Shown: positions 33,778 to 45,511, counted from the stretch's first letter. The stretch is DNA of 64,000 nucleotides from Elgaria multicarinata webbii (GCF_023053635.1 NC_086183.1:29337501-29401500); one strand, 5' to 3'. Numbers and translations: made by a program. The notes: a model not told the origin generated them from the sequence alone.

Positions 33778-33935
33778 CTTAAACTGGTGAAGGTGAATAC
33801 AAATGGTTGTGTGGATGCATTCTTCAACCTTCTCAGTCTCTGGGTATAAAGCAGGTTTAAGTTGCAGACTTGTGGGACAAGGGAGGTGGAGTGAAGGCAT
33901 CTATTGAGAAATTATGAAGGTAAATTATGAGTGAG

Positions 33936-34150
33936 TCTGATGTGGTGATTAGAGTGTTGGTCTGGGAGATGGGAGATCCAGGTTCTACCCCCCACTGGGT
34001 GACTTTGGGCCAGTCACAGACTCTCAGCCCAAGCTACCTTACAGGGTTGTTGTCATGAGGATAAAATGGAGAGGAGGAGGATTGTGTACGTCGCCTTGGG
34101 TTCCTTGGAGGAAAAAAGGTGGGATATTAAAACAATAAATAAATAAATCA
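33936..34150 (+). mobile_element. tRNA-derived SINE (Squam1/MIR-like)
   Basis: gatgtggtgattagagtgtt head, gatccaggttctaccccc B-box, gactttgggccagtcacag, and the aataaataaataaat tail. Confidence 0.88.
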
Positions 34151-34872
34151 GCCAAAGTATTAAGAAGAATAAAGTGAGAACAGTTGGACTTATCAACATT
34201 TATTTATTCACACATACAATTTGTAGGCGAACCTATGTTCTCTGAGCAGTTTGACATGGATTACAAAATGATTAAATACAGCTAATACAGCATCACAATA
34301 AAATGAAAGTCATTTGGGGATTTAAGAACCACCACCAGCTGACTTTAATTTATTATTTGGGGCCTATCCTAAAGACTTATAATCACATTCTCAAGGGTTT
34401 GTTTTTTGTTTCATTTTTCTCAAAGAGTATCACATTATCTCTAGTGTTGCTTTTATTTTTGGACATGTCTCTCCCGTCCCATGTCAAACAAGGCAGGCTA
34501 GATGCAATTTTAACTTCCTTCCTCGGTTGCCAGAATGTTGGGCCAGGAGCCAACAGTGTAGGTGGGCAAGAGGCCTGCAGAGGTACGTGGGAGCCAAACC
34601 AGCCATGCATATTAGCAGTGGTAATCTTTTGCCAAGCACCCGCGTCTGCCTTCTGCCTTCCCTCCCAGGTCCAGCCAAAGACATTTTGCTGCCTGCGGTA
34701 GAGCAGCAAACGCCCCTGGCCCCAGATCAAAATGCACAGCACCCAAAGCCAGCGAGATTATTTGGGTACCTACTTGGGTGCAAGGCGGATAAGCATCCAG
34801 CAAGGGAAAGGGAGAAATGCCTCCCGAATCTGTGGACAACATTACTGTAAACAAGCCCAACACGTTTCGGCC
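34151..34872. other. no gene seen
   Basis: Anonymous. Overlapping open frames at 34,303-34,863 on both strands show no family pattern. Confidence 0.4.
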
Positions 34873-34875
34873 TCT

Positions 34876-35020
34876 TGGGGGGGATCTACACTACTGCTGT
34901 AAAGTGCTTTAGAACAGACAACTGTTGAGGCCCAGGACACACTGCATATACAGGTTTCAAAACGTTTTCAAAGTGCTTTAAAGCGCTTTAAAAGCAGTAG
35001 TGTAGATCCCCCCTCGCCCC
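34876..35020. mobile_element. foldback MITE, gatctacac family
   Basis: ggggggatctacactactgc and gcagtagtgtagatcccccc are perfect inverted arms. The centre matches 7,569-7,708. Confidence 0.88.
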
Positions 35021-35249
35021 CCTCGCTTTCTGTTAGGCCTTCTTCAGGGGATTGTAACAGTGTCTGCAGAAATTATTTACGACAGGTTGTCTTGTGTCTA
35101 TACAAGTCGCCAGCGGGCTTGTTCATAATAAAGTTGTCCACAGCATCCTGAGATGTTTTCCCCTTTTTCTTGTTTATTTGGGTACCTGGGCCAGAAAGTC
35201 CAAGTGCCTCTCCACCTCCCTGGCAGTGAAAGGACAATACTAAGACATT

Positions 35250-35368
35250 AAGGGCACAATCCTATGTTAGACAGGGGGGGAAAGCCCCACAGAATGACTG
35301 GCTGGGGAGTTCTGAGAGTTGTAGGGCTTTTTTCTGTCTAAACATGCATAGGATTGCACCCTTATTGT
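35250..35368. mobile_element. foldback MITE, gcaatcctatg family
   Basis: Arms gggcacaatcctatgttaga and tctaaacatgcataggattg, terminating in accctta. Confidence 0.75.
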
Positions 35369-35454
35369 CTTATTATTGTCTTGCATAGGATTGTGCCTTA
35401 AGTAACACTTAAAATCAGCGCTCTCTCTCTCTCACACGCACACACACACAATTA

Positions 35455-35525
35455 ATTTATCCTTAAGTGCAGCACTGCTGGATCAAACCAAATGTCTACC
35501 TACTCTGGCACTCTGTTCTCACAGT
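35455..35525 (-). mobile_element. short CR1 3' end remnant
   Basis: gcactgctggatcaaaccaaa and cactctgttctcacagtg, second CR1 subfamily. Confidence 0.7.
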
Positions 35526-36595
35526 GACGGGGAGGCGAAGCTCCCAAGGCCGATTTTATATCGACTTTTTTAAAAGCTGAAAATCACGTTAGAGAAATAA
35601 GGCTGTAGTTCTCCTAAGCAATCCATAGCGATAGAATTTTACTTCTCCCTGTAACAAAGAGGTGCAGACCCCCTCCCCTCCCAGGCTTTTTTGTGCCTCC
35701 CACAGCTACCAGTCCTGAATTTGCCACAGCTGATGGTTTTCAGCCAAAATTTGGCAGGGCGGCAGCAGCAAAAAAAGAGGTGATTTTTCAGTAAATCAAA
35801 GCACACAGGGAACACGGCGCGCCTTATCTTGAAGCAGAATGTGCTCCCAGGAGCCTTGAGAAGGCAGGAATTTAACATGTTTTCCCAACATGGAGATGCA
35901 GTGATGGGGAGCTTCACCAGTTGCATTTCTGCCTGTCCTGCAGCTGTTTAAAATCACAGGAGGTCCTCCCACATAACGGGCTTGTCTGGTCTGATCCCCA
36001 TCTTCCTGGAGAATCAGGTATTCAAGTATACGGATGATTTCATGAATGCATTCACAATATTTTAAGGCTGCCTTTCAACCATACTAGTAGGACAGGAGAG
36101 AAGAATCTAATAGCAGGAAATTCCTCCTTAATCAATAGCTATAATAATTGGCAATGATTATCTTGGTGCCACGTACTGGCTCTTAAAATAAAGTCTCCTC
36201 CTCCACAACCTTAGTCATGCTCCAGTCTTCAAACTTCTGGCTGCGTGATTTTTCTAGCATAGTCCTGTCAGGCTGGCAGAATTAATTATACCTTTGCATC
36301 CATTTACATCGTAAGAAGCTGCTGGGACCTGCCCACTACACTCACTTAAAACATACTCACGGTACCTTCCTCCTCAGTATATCGCATGAGCAGAACCCTG
36401 CTGGATCAGACCGATGCTCCGTCAAACCTTGCATCCTGTTTCCAACAGTGGCCAGCTAGAAAAGCAACATAAAACTCTCTTCAATTCAGTAATAATTTTA
36501 AATTTATGTATTATTACTTAATTGAAGGGATTTTTTTTCATCTTGCAGTCTACCTGCCGAGGTTATGGGTTCTCCATCTCCTGAGGTTTTTTTAA
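35526..36595. other. no gene; one CR1 scrap
   Basis: About 36,390-36,460 has gaaccctgctggatcagacc (CR1, minus). The rest is anonymous. Confidence 0.45.
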
Positions 36596-36599
36596 ACCA

Positions 36600-36706
36600 T
36601 CCACCTCTCATGGATGGTTCAAATTGGTTCTCCTGCACATTGCAGAGGGTTGGACTAGATTATCCTTGTGATCCCTTCCAACTCCACAATTCTATGATTC
36701 TTTGGG
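36600..36706 (+). mobile_element. CR1 LINE 3' end, older subfamily
   Basis: gagggttggactagattat, cccttccaactccacaattc and the tctatgattct end. Confidence 0.85.
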
Positions 36707-37224
36707 GGGGGAACAATACACAACAAGGTGCAAACTAAACCAAGAATAAAGCAGCTGCAGCACAGAACAAAACCAGCAAATTATAGGAGTACAGAAAAGC
36801 CATAGCTGTTAATGAAAAGCTGCAGGAAATAGGAGACTCTTGGTGAAGCCTAAATAGTGATGGGAGCTGGTGATTTTCCCTTGGAAGGGAGAGCCAGGGT
36901 CCTACCACAGAAAAGGCCCTCTTGCTGGTAACCACCTCGCTGAAGGGTGCCAACATTTTTTGATCCGTGGGCACATTTGGGAATTTGAGAAACTGCTGTG
37001 GGCGCCACCACAAAATGGTTCCCTTGGAGGGTGTGGCTAGTCACACAATGGCTGCTGTGGAGGCCTGACCAGTCACACATACATTAAAAGGACGCTCACC
37101 ATGTTGAGATGCGCCTTGAATGCTCTTTTTACATTTTATCTGTACACAACCCTCAATGTGGAACACGATTAAGGAACAAGTTCTCCTTTGCAAGCTCTGT
37201 TGTACAGCTCTGGTTCATTTTTGC

Positions 37225-37438
37225 GGGCCCGTTCAGAAGATACCTTAAACCATGGCTTTAACCACGGTGGTTAAGCCAGAAAGCCAGGCTGTGTTCAGAA
37301 GACACCTTAACAAGGCTTTTTTGCTTTATTTTCCGTAGTTAAAGCCATGGCTTAAGGTGTCTTTTGAACATAGCCTGGCTTTCTGACTTAACCACTGTGG
37401 TTAAAGCCATGGTTTAAGGCATCTTCTGAATGGGGCCT
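37225..37438. mobile_element. long foldback element, about 85-bp arms
   Basis: The left arm (gttcagaagataccttaaac, catggctttaaccacggtgg, cagaaagccaggctgtgttc) is mirrored by the right arm (gaacatagcctggctttctg, ccactgtggttaaagccatgg, gcatcttctgaatgg). Confidence 0.85.
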
Positions 37439-37724
37439 GCATGGCTTCCACAGGAGAACTTTCCTATGGACTGTAAGCCACCCAGGGAAACACTATTATA
37501 GGGTGGCATATACCCATGGTAAATAATTAATTTTAAAAAGCCCCATCCAAGGATCACAGCTATTGCCCACTCTGCCCCCCTTAATGGCACCCAGAATTAG
37601 TCTCCCGAGGGAGTCCCTTGATTTGTCTTATGGTGGGGCCCTCTGTGGTTATCTTAAGAAGCCACAACGGAGGAAGGAACTCCAGTGCTGAGAGCTTTTG
37701 TACAAGTGTAGAGAGAAAGAAAGC

Positions 37725-37913
37725 CAGTGGAGACTGGAGGCTCCGATCTCAGTGGGGCAGGGAATCTGCTCCGGGTTTCAGCCACAACCAGTCAGAATTC
37801 TAAAAGAGCTGTCCAGGTTGCAAAGCTACCCAAGGTGCTCCTTTAGAGCTATGACTTGTTTAGACTAAAACCCGGAGCGGATTGACTGTCCCACTGTTCT
37901 TCAGCCTTCACTG
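37725..37913. mobile_element. hAT-type MITE (cagtgg family), perfect 8-bp TSD
   Basis: 189 bp; ends cagtggagactggaggctc and cttcagccttcactg. aagaaagc lies on both sides (37,717-37,724 and 37,914-37,921). Confidence 0.93.
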
Positions 37914-38790
37914 AAGAAAGCTTTGTTCCTTTTTTTAAAGAGTTTGTGGACTTTTAGAGAGGAAGTGAAGTTTTGGAATTGCTGCATTTTCCTTGGAAGC
38001 TCCCGGAGTCCTTCCTCCAAAACACAAAGAGCTACATTAAGGTTTATTATTATCATTCAACATTGGACCTCTTTCTGGTTTGCCTAACTGAGGTACTGTT
38101 TCCCCCCCACACACACCATTCTATTCCAGCTATCTTAAGACCCCTGGATCCATTGTCATATGTGTACCATGCATAAGAGAACTGTTTGGGGAGATTTTAG
38201 ACCCTTCGCTTCTTTCTGCATCCTACCCCTTCCTCCTCCTCCTCCTCAACATGTATACCTTTGTGACTAAACAGATTTCTACAAATTTCCAAAAGCCTCC
38301 AAGGTCTGGGAAGGAAGGAAGCCACTCCTAGAAAGAAGACTCCCACTTGGGAAGGAGGGAGAAAGAACACTCCAAACCTTCACAGACTTGAACATAATTA
38401 GGCAAAGTTTGGGCTAACTTTGCCAGCCGCACTTAATGCAGTACACTATCACATGCTTTCCTACAGTTCAGGTATATTGTTTCTCCTAATCCGATTATCA
38501 TGCCATATTATCTGGATTGCTCTAGAGTTTTGCAGTGGTGGTGGTGGTGGGGTTTAAATTCCTCATGCCGGCTTTCCTAACAATGTTTTCTTAACATTCA
38601 CGGTTCTCCTAACAATATGTGCCTTGAAAATGAATGAAATAATAAACGTAGTTACTAGAGAGCAAGCCCTACTAAACATAACAGGACTTACTTCCCAGTC
38701 GCCAGGCAGAGGAATGCATCATTAGTTGATTAATCAGTTAATCTATCTTTCCTTGCATATAAGTAAAGCCGGTCATTCTGAGACAAGATG
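37914..38790. other. no gene seen
   Basis: Anonymous. About 38,665-38,712 has a ccctactaaacataacagg block related to a common reptile MITE. Confidence 0.4.
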
Positions 38791-38792
38791 TG

Positions 38793-39474
38793 ACCCTGTT
38801 CAGACAACATGCTAAGCTGTGGTTAGGCTGCTAACCCTTTTGCAGCTAGCGGTTAGTTGCATGTTTAAACCATCATTATGTAGCCACCATGGTTAGGAAT
38901 GGTTCACACGACGCACTAAGCCATGACAAAAGAGAGGGCCTTCTCTGTGGTGGCCCCCCAACTGTGGAATTTCCCTGACGAGGCCCGCCTGGCGCTGACA
39001 TTGTTATCTTTTTGGCGCCAGGTCAAGACTTTTCTCTTCTCCCAGGCATTTAGCAATATGTAATGACCCTGGGTCTGATTTTTGGCTCATTGTTTTTAAA
39101 GTTGTTATAGTGATTTTAAATGTATGTGAATTTGGCATGTTTTTGTGGTTTTTAATCTTTATATATTGTTTTTATCTTATGTGAACTGCCCAGAGAGCTT
39201 CGGCTATGGGGCGGTATAAAAATGCAATTAATAATAATAATAATAATGATGATGATGATGATGATTCACATGACATGCTAAGCCATTTTAGCTCAAAATT
39301 TTAACCACTGTGGCTTAGTGTATTATCTGAACAGGTTTATTATGGCTTAGCATGTCATGTGATCCATGACTTATCATGTCATGTGATCCTAACCATGGTG
39401 GCAACATAACATGCTCATTAACTATTTGCTGCAAAAATGTTAGTGGCCTAACCATGGCCTAGCATACTGTCTAA
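38793..39474. mobile_element. foldback element (gttcagacaacatgctaag) split by L2
   Basis: The left half has gttcagacaacatgctaagc and cctaac/gttagg words. The right half ends gcctagcatactgtctaa, with catgacatgctaagcc in between. An L2 end occupies the middle. Confidence 0.75.
38925..39262 (+). mobile_element. L2 LINE 3' end inside foldback element
   Basis: Frame with REGLLCGGPPTVEFP / AFSVVAPQLWNFPDEAR, then aactgcccagagagcttcgg and the gggcggtataaaaatg tail, running into (AAT)n(GAT)n. Confidence 0.85.
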
Positions 39475-39475
39475 G

Positions 39476-40165
39476 GTGACCATATGGAAAGGAGGACCGG
39501 GCTCCTGTATCTTTAACAGTTGCATAGAAAAATGAATTTCAGCAGGTGTCATTTTTACTTCTTGGGAGAAGAGCAATGACAAATCTTGATAAAATAGTTA
39601 AGAGCAGAGACACCACACTGACAACAAAGGTCCGCATAGTTAAAGCCATGGTATTCCCCGTAGTAACCTATGGCTGCGAGAGCTGGACCATAAGGAAGGC
39701 TGAGCGAAGGAAGATAGATGCTTTTGAACTGGGGTGTTGGAGGACAATTCCGAGAGTGCCTTGGACTGCAAGAAGATCAAACCAGTCCATACTCCAGGAA
39801 ATAAAGCCAGACTGCTCACTTGAGGGAATGGTATTAAAGGCAAAACTGAAGTACTTTGGCCACATAATGAGAAGACAGGATACCCTAGAGAAGAGGCTGA
39901 TGCTAGGGAAAGCGGAAGGCAAAAGGAAGAGGGGCCGACCAAGGGCAAGATGGATGGATGATATTCTGGAGGTGACAGACTTGACCTTGGGGGAGCTAGG
40001 GGTGGCAACGGCCGACAGAAAGCTCTGGCGTGGGCTGGTCCATGAAGTCACGAAGAGTTGGAAGCGACTGAACGAATAAACAACAAAGCACCTGGTGAAA
40101 TTCCCTCTTCATCACAACAGTTAAAGCTGCAGGAGCCCTGCCCTCTTTTGTATCTGGTTAAGAGC
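39476..40165. mobile_element. hAT-like MITE (gtgaccatatg...gaggaccgggc) split by BovB
   Basis: Left half gtgaccatatggaaaggagg ... ttcagcaggtgtcattt to 39,554. Right half gcacctggtgaaattccctc ... ttttgtatctggtt from 40,088. The uninterrupted copy at 42,555 shows the halves are contiguous apart from about 11 bases missing at the join. Confidence 0.88.
39555..40087 (+). mobile_element. BovB/RTE LINE 3' end, 177-codon open frame
   Basis: Same block as 18,675-19,350 (MTNLDKIVKSRDTTLTTKVR ... GRPRARWMDDILEVTDLTL ... KRLNE). About 8 of 167 shared residues differ from that copy. The tail ends aataaacaacaaa at 40,087. Heavily 5'-truncated. Confidence 0.96.
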
Positions 40166-40357
40166 ATTTGCTTCACCTTTAGGTAGTACATAAATAAACC
40201 ATGTGTTATGTATTCTAGCCTTAATAGAGGGCTTGCTTTTCAAAATACTTTAGTTATTATAAACAAATTGCTAAGGCTTCAGTTACCTCAGGAGGATCCC
40301 TCCATTTCAAGCCCTTAGCAGACACGTGCATATATGTATGTATGTGTGTGTGTGAAT

Positions 40358-40404
<47 letters not shown>

Positions 40405-41530
40405 CATACATACATACATACATATAGATATATATAAAGCTCCCTCTACCTTAAAGGGCACACAAAGTGCCTCTTCCGTCAGTCAGCACTGGTAACATTC
40501 CCAGCTTTCAAAATTCCAGTCAACACCCACTCAATACACTGCAGAGTCATTATGTTTATCAAGCAGCTGAAATATTTGCCTCATTAATTAGTTTTGTTGC
40601 TATGCAAAGCCAGCTTTAAAACTCGTTTTAATTTGCCACACCTTCCGACGTTTTGTTTTCAGTTTTAACTTGGGTAGGCTGTGGAAGCCGGCCGTCATTT
40701 TTTCTTTCATAGGCAGACGTTGCTTCAGCAACAGGTATAGCTATTGCCTTACTGCCTTCTCTGTCCCTCTGACAACAGTTTCCTCGCATGAAGATGGCTG
40801 GAAGGAAACCATTACAGATGGGGTGGGACGGATGCCTTGGCATTCTAAAAAAGAAATATTCTGGGGATGTTTAGCCACAGAGCCTAACCAGTGAGTCCTG
40901 TGGATTTTCTTTCTCCTAGGGTTCCACCTGCCTGGGAACTCTTGTAGGTGTTCCTCCCGCTCCAGTGCTGATGAGTTGCGATGAAGAGATCACGAGGTTA
41001 CATCACTGTGAGGAACCTCACGACAGGGGCTGCGGCTGCTCAAGAGGGAATTGCCGCTGCGCAAATGCGGAATGCCACACTAGAAAAGGTAGGCAGGCCT
41101 GGCTTCAGGCTCATGACCACTATTATCTGGGTGAATGGAACATGGCCAAGTTCAGACATCCTTCCAAAGACATTGAATTTTTCCTTTTTTTTTTTTTTTA
41201 ATCTTAAATGCAAACGATATGCAGGAGACATTCACGTAATCAGCAATATCTAATGGCACCCCCCAAAAAAGAGGAAAACTGGGAAACGTTTCCAAACTGT
41301 TAAGTTTAAAGAAAACATCAGAGGGCCAGAACGGAGTAAGAGTCGTTTGCAAACGTATCTCCTGTTTGATTCTTAAATTCGAACGGTACTTCTGTTCTCA
41401 TTATTTGGGGGCAAAAGGTGCATTGTGGAGAACTCCAGAAGGAATATATTTTTGAATTGGAGGCATTATGCAGCAATTCTGGCTTTTTCCCTTTAATGGA
41501 TTTTCTGGGTTTAAGTAAAAAATCTCTGCT
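40166..41530. other. no gene; tetranucleotide tract
   Basis: About 40,330-40,436 is a compound (GTAT)(TG)(GATA)(CATA)(TA) microsatellite. The rest is anonymous. Confidence 0.6.
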
Positions 41531-41534
41531 GTCA

Positions 41535-41692
41535 TAAGAACATCAGAAGTGCCCTGATGCTGGATCAGACCCAGGGTCCATCTAGTCGAGCACTCTGTTC
41601 ACTCAGTGTCCAACCAGCCATCGGCCAGGGACCAACAAGCAGGACATGGTGCAACAGCACCCTCCCACCCATGTTCCCCAGCAACGGGTGCT
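41535..41692 (-). mobile_element. CR1 LINE 3' end, second subfamily
   Basis: cataagaacatcagaagtgc, gctggatcagacccagggtc and ccaaccagccatcggccagg. Confidence 0.9.
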
Positions 41693-42550
41693 CTCTGATT
41701 TTTACATTCATAAAGTGTACAATTGAAAACCTTAACAAAATAGTTTAGAAAAAAAAAAGATGTAAGTAGCAGTGGGTAAAACCAGCAGTGTGGGGGGGGG
41801 GGGGTCTATGTGCAGACACTGCCTGAACCCCTTGTCAAATTCTGTGAATAAGGCAGGGGTGAAGGTGTGATAAAACCTTATCTGGGAGAACCTGCATCTC
41901 CAACCACAGCGTTCTGAAACAAAGACTGGGGGGGGGGGGAATAAAAGGAGTGTTACAGTGAAAAATAGTTACATCCGTGGCAGGTTTTCTGCCCAGCCTT
42001 TCAAATAAAGATTAAAATAATAAATTCTTAAGGGAAGGTTTAATGTTGTCTGTGGTGTAACAAATTAACATGTGTTATGTTCCAGTAAACAGTTTCTGTA
42101 AGTGGGAAGCTAATTAATGCTTCCTCTGGAAATTTGTTTGAATATTCATTTGCATAAGATGTCAAGTCTTCCTAAACCATCCTTTGTTTGCTGAGTTCTC
42201 CCTGCTCCCTTCCTCCCATGTCCTTTTCTACAACCATTCTGGCTACTTGCTAACATGTTACAAACTTAATTGCTGTGTTTTGTTTCTTGGAAACATGTGG
42301 ACCAAACACAGGGATTATTTACAAAATCCACACTATTATTATCGCCTTAGCAGTTCAACAACTCTCTTTGCAGGATGTCTGGATCACTTTACAGAGTGTT
42401 TAGTTTAATTACCTGGCATTTTAACAATTCCTCATTACAAAAGGAAACATCCTCTTTAATGTAGCAGGGATATAATAATCTTGGTAGTGAAAAAGGATTT
42501 AGCAGGAAAAGGTTATTTTTTTACAGTAATGCAGCTCCATTTTTCAAATA
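41693..42550. other. no gene; G-runs
   Basis: G-runs near 41,792 and 41,930. Otherwise anonymous. Confidence 0.4.
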
Positions 42551-42554
42551 TAGG

Positions 42555-42726
42555 TAGGCTGACCATATGAAAAGGAGGACCGGGCTCCTGTATCTTTAAC
42601 AGTTGTGAAGAAAAGGGAATTTCAGCAGGTGTTATTTGTATGCATGCAGCACCTGGTGAAATTCCCTCTTTATCACAACATTTAAAGCTGCAGGAGCCCT
42701 GCCCTCTTTTGTATCTGGTCACTCTA
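42555..42726. mobile_element. hAT-like MITE, uninterrupted copy
   Basis: taggctgaccatatgaaaagg at left, ttttgtatctggtcactcta at right. Inner inverted arms ctcctgtatctttaacagtt and aaagctgcaggagccct. Confidence 0.82.
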
Positions 42727-42868
42727 GTATAGCTCCTGCAGCTTTAACTGTTGTGATGAAGAGGAAATTTCACCAGGTGCTGCATGCATACAAATGACTC
42801 CTGCTAAAAATCCCTTTTCTATACAACTGCTAAAGATACAGGAGCCTGGTCCTCCTTTTTATGGTAGA
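42727..42868. mobile_element. inverted, end-truncated second copy of the same MITE
   Basis: gctcctgcagctttaactgt ... ggagcctggtcctccttttt, the reverse orientation of 42,555-42,726, starting where that copy ends. Confidence 0.8.
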
Positions 42869-42897
42869 ATGGAAGAAAAGAATGGATAGAACCTGAA

Positions 42898-43185
42898 TTC
42901 ATAGAATCGTAGAATAGTAGTATTGGACGGGGCCTATAAGGCCATCGAGTCCAACCCCCTGCTCAATGCAGGAATCCACCTTAGCATCCCTGACAGATGG
43001 CTGTCCAGCTGCCTCTTGAAGGCCTCTAGTGTGGGAGAGCCCACAACCTCCCTAGGTCATTGGTTCCATTGTCGTACTGCTCTAATAGTCAGGAAGTTTT
43101 TCCTGATTTCCAGCCGGAATCTGGCTTCCTGTAACTTGAGTCCATTATTCCACGTCCTGCACTCTGGGAGGATAGAGAAGAGATC
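42898..43185 (-). mobile_element. CR1 LINE 3' end
   Basis: attcatagaatcgtagaatag terminus at left, then the caagaggcagctggacagcc-type and actctgggaggatagagaag blocks. Confidence 0.93.
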
Positions 43186-43600
43186 CTAATTCTTAAATTA
43201 GTTTTCCATTCCCTTTTATATTTAGGACTCTATGTAGGAAATATATTTTGGAATCTTATGAAAATAAATATAAAAGGAAACCTCAAGATCAAAGCCAATG
43301 GTGCATGCTCAGTAGCCATAGAATTCTGAATGTCTGGGGGAGGGAACGGTACAGTAGCCCCCCCCTTTTTTGCTTCCATTCTGGTTCTGTCTCATAACTC
43401 CCCCCCCTTTCCCATCTCCTTCAACGTCCATTCCTTAACAAGCGTAGGCTTTTCATAATTCGAGTTAATAGCTTCAGCTATTGGGCGGTATAAAAATGTA
43501 ATAAATAAATAAATAAATAAATAAATAAACCACCAGCAGTGGGGTCAGATTTTAACATTACATTTTTTTTAAATAGATAAAAAATACTGATAAGATATTT
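43186..43600. other. no gene; one L2 tail
   Basis: About 43,468-43,530 is a bare L2 tail (cttcagctattgggcggtat, then ATAAATA). Confidence 0.5.
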
Positions 43601-43602
43601 AG

Positions 43603-43680
43603 GATGCAATCTTATGCATGTTTAGACAGAAAGAAGTCCTACAACTCCTAGTATTCCCCCAGCCAGCCATGCTTAATGCA
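43603..43680. mobile_element. half of foldback MITE, gcaatcttatgcatg family
   Basis: ggatgcaatcttatgcatgt and agaagtcctacaactccta, as at 35,250. Confidence 0.65.
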
Positions 43681-43689
43681 TTTTATCTC

Positions 43690-44145
43690 TTTGCTTGATT
43701 CATTTATCAAACCTGTACCCTGCTTTTCCTCCAAAGATTCAGGACAGCTTATATCGGTGCATTCTGCTTTATCCTCACGACGACCCTGTGAGGTAGGTTA
43801 GGCTGAGAAGTAGGCCTAATCTACACCGAGCAGGATATTGCACTATGAAAGCAATATGGAAGCGGTCTATAAAAGGCAGGAGCCACACCAAGCAGGATAG
43901 AGCGCTATGAAAGCAGTACATGGTAGGTGTCAATGGGCCCCAACAGTTGTCAGTGCACTTCAATACCGCTTTAAAGCAGCCGTGTGGCTCCTGCCTGTTA
44001 TATACGACTTTCATGCTGCTTTCATAGTGCCATATCCTGCTTGGTGTAGATTAGGCCGTAGTGACTGCTTCAAGGTCACCCAGAGAGGATTGTGGCTAGG
44101 CCAGCGAGAGGGATTTGAACTCGGGTCTCTCCAGACCTGAATTTT
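43690..44145 (-). mobile_element. tRNA-SINE/MIR-like element split by a foldback MITE
   Basis: cctgctttt.. and ccctgtgaggtaggttaggc at left, caaggtcacccagagagg and gatttgaactcgggtctc (B-box on minus) at right, with 43,813-44,057 inserted. Confidence 0.75.
43813..44057. mobile_element. foldback MITE, ggcctaatctacacc family, inside SINE
   Basis: 245 bp with perfect 15-bp ends ggcctaatctacacc / ggtgtagattaggcc. Arms of about 72 bp stay similar inwards (agcaggatat, cactatgaaagca, ggcaggagcc). gta on both sides is a possible 3-bp duplication. Confidence 0.9.
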
Positions 44146-45430
44146 CCCACCATATCTTGGACCTTCCCCGCCCCTCATTCCCATTAAGGAAGGAAAGAAG
44201 ATAGAGCTACACACAGTGCCTTTTGATAGGTAGTGCTCCGAGCTCTCTGCCTGGAAACGCTCCCGGTTTGCCCGCTAGCAATTAGCCAACAGCCATGAAA
44301 AGGCTCTTAGCCAGCAGTGCTCTTTGAGCTATATGGCATAAAAGCCTAGAGAGAAAGTGGCCTTGCATTTCCAAAGTGGATGCTTACAGCAATACGTGAA
44401 TTCAGCTTAGCTTTGTGCTGAATTTCTCAGGCTCACCAACCTCTGGCCTCTGTTTAGTTGCAAATTAACCCAGCCCTAATTGTGATGTTATTTTTGACAC
44501 GCTCTTTCATTCAGAGAAAAAATAGCAGTGAGTCAAGAGCTTCTAAGAAACCGGGGACTTTCCCCCTCCTTTTAAAGCTCTCTTCAGCTTCCAGTTTCAA
44601 CACCTGAATAGTAAACGCAAAGGCGGGAAGGTGCTCTGATGACACACAGCCTCTCCTTGCCATGACTGTAATTCATGGACCAGTTTACACATTCCACAGA
44701 ATCAACGTGTATTTCAGGGAAATGAACTGCATCATTTCAAGCTGCCGGCAGAGAGAGAAGGTGTTTGGCCTTGCAGATAGAAAGTCAGCATGCCAGGGAG
44801 AAGGATTCGTCCCAGATTTTCCCTGAGATGCTATCTTTCCATGGGGTGGGGGACGGGGAAAGCTAGATAGGGATCAAACATACAAAATCTCCACCAGAGT
44901 TCCAGAAAAGCGTTACTTTTGAGTGGTGGATGTATAAATTGGGCCCGCATGCATCAGCATCATTTAGGCTGCAGGCCAAGACGATGCCTGGAGTCATTCA
45001 CACAGAGTTCTCCCACCTTGTGCCGTTAATGGCTGTGTGACAAGCAGAAGTTCAACAGGCAAAGCTCCCACACACACATGCAGCAATGGGGAAGAGGTAC
45101 ATTGGTTTTTCCCCTTGGTTTCTTCCCCTCCCAATCCACACTAGGCACTGAGGGGGAAAAATATTGCGGCTATCCCATACTGAAAAGGGTTGGAGCAGGA
45201 CCAGTGGTTGCCTCCTGAGGAAGAGACCTAGAGGGCTGAAGAAGAACTGAGATCCAGCCAGGAGTCCTGGTTTTCTCTTGCAATTGAGCTCTTGCAAAGC
45301 TGATCTTAATCACTGATAACATTGTTAAGGAAACACTGCTGAAGAAATGTGTCGCGTTTTCAATCAAAATGATCAAACGGAATACCCAAAAAAATGCAAA
45401 CAAGACATAAGAATCAAAATTCGGGGCGGT
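44146..45430. other. no gene seen
   Basis: Anonymous, repeat-poor. Confidence 0.4.
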
Positions 45431-45436
45431 GGCAAT

Positions 45437-45511
45437 TGTTGTGATTCCAAACCCTCGATAAAGAGGTCTGCTGTGCAATTCACAAAGCTTTACTCAGTAA
45501 ACAGACGTCTC

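Noticed and set aside
25641-40436. CRISPR-like or other regularly spaced repeats in the microsatellite stretches
   Set aside because: They are plain di-, tri- and tetranucleotide tracts with no unique spacers.
40930-41088. Possible exon: ttctcctag acceptor near 40,919, coding-like stretch and gtaggc donor after gaaaag at 41,088
   Set aside because: Stops lie between the acceptor and the first ATG, two frames are equally open, and neither matches NKPD1, TRAPPC6A or another family I know.
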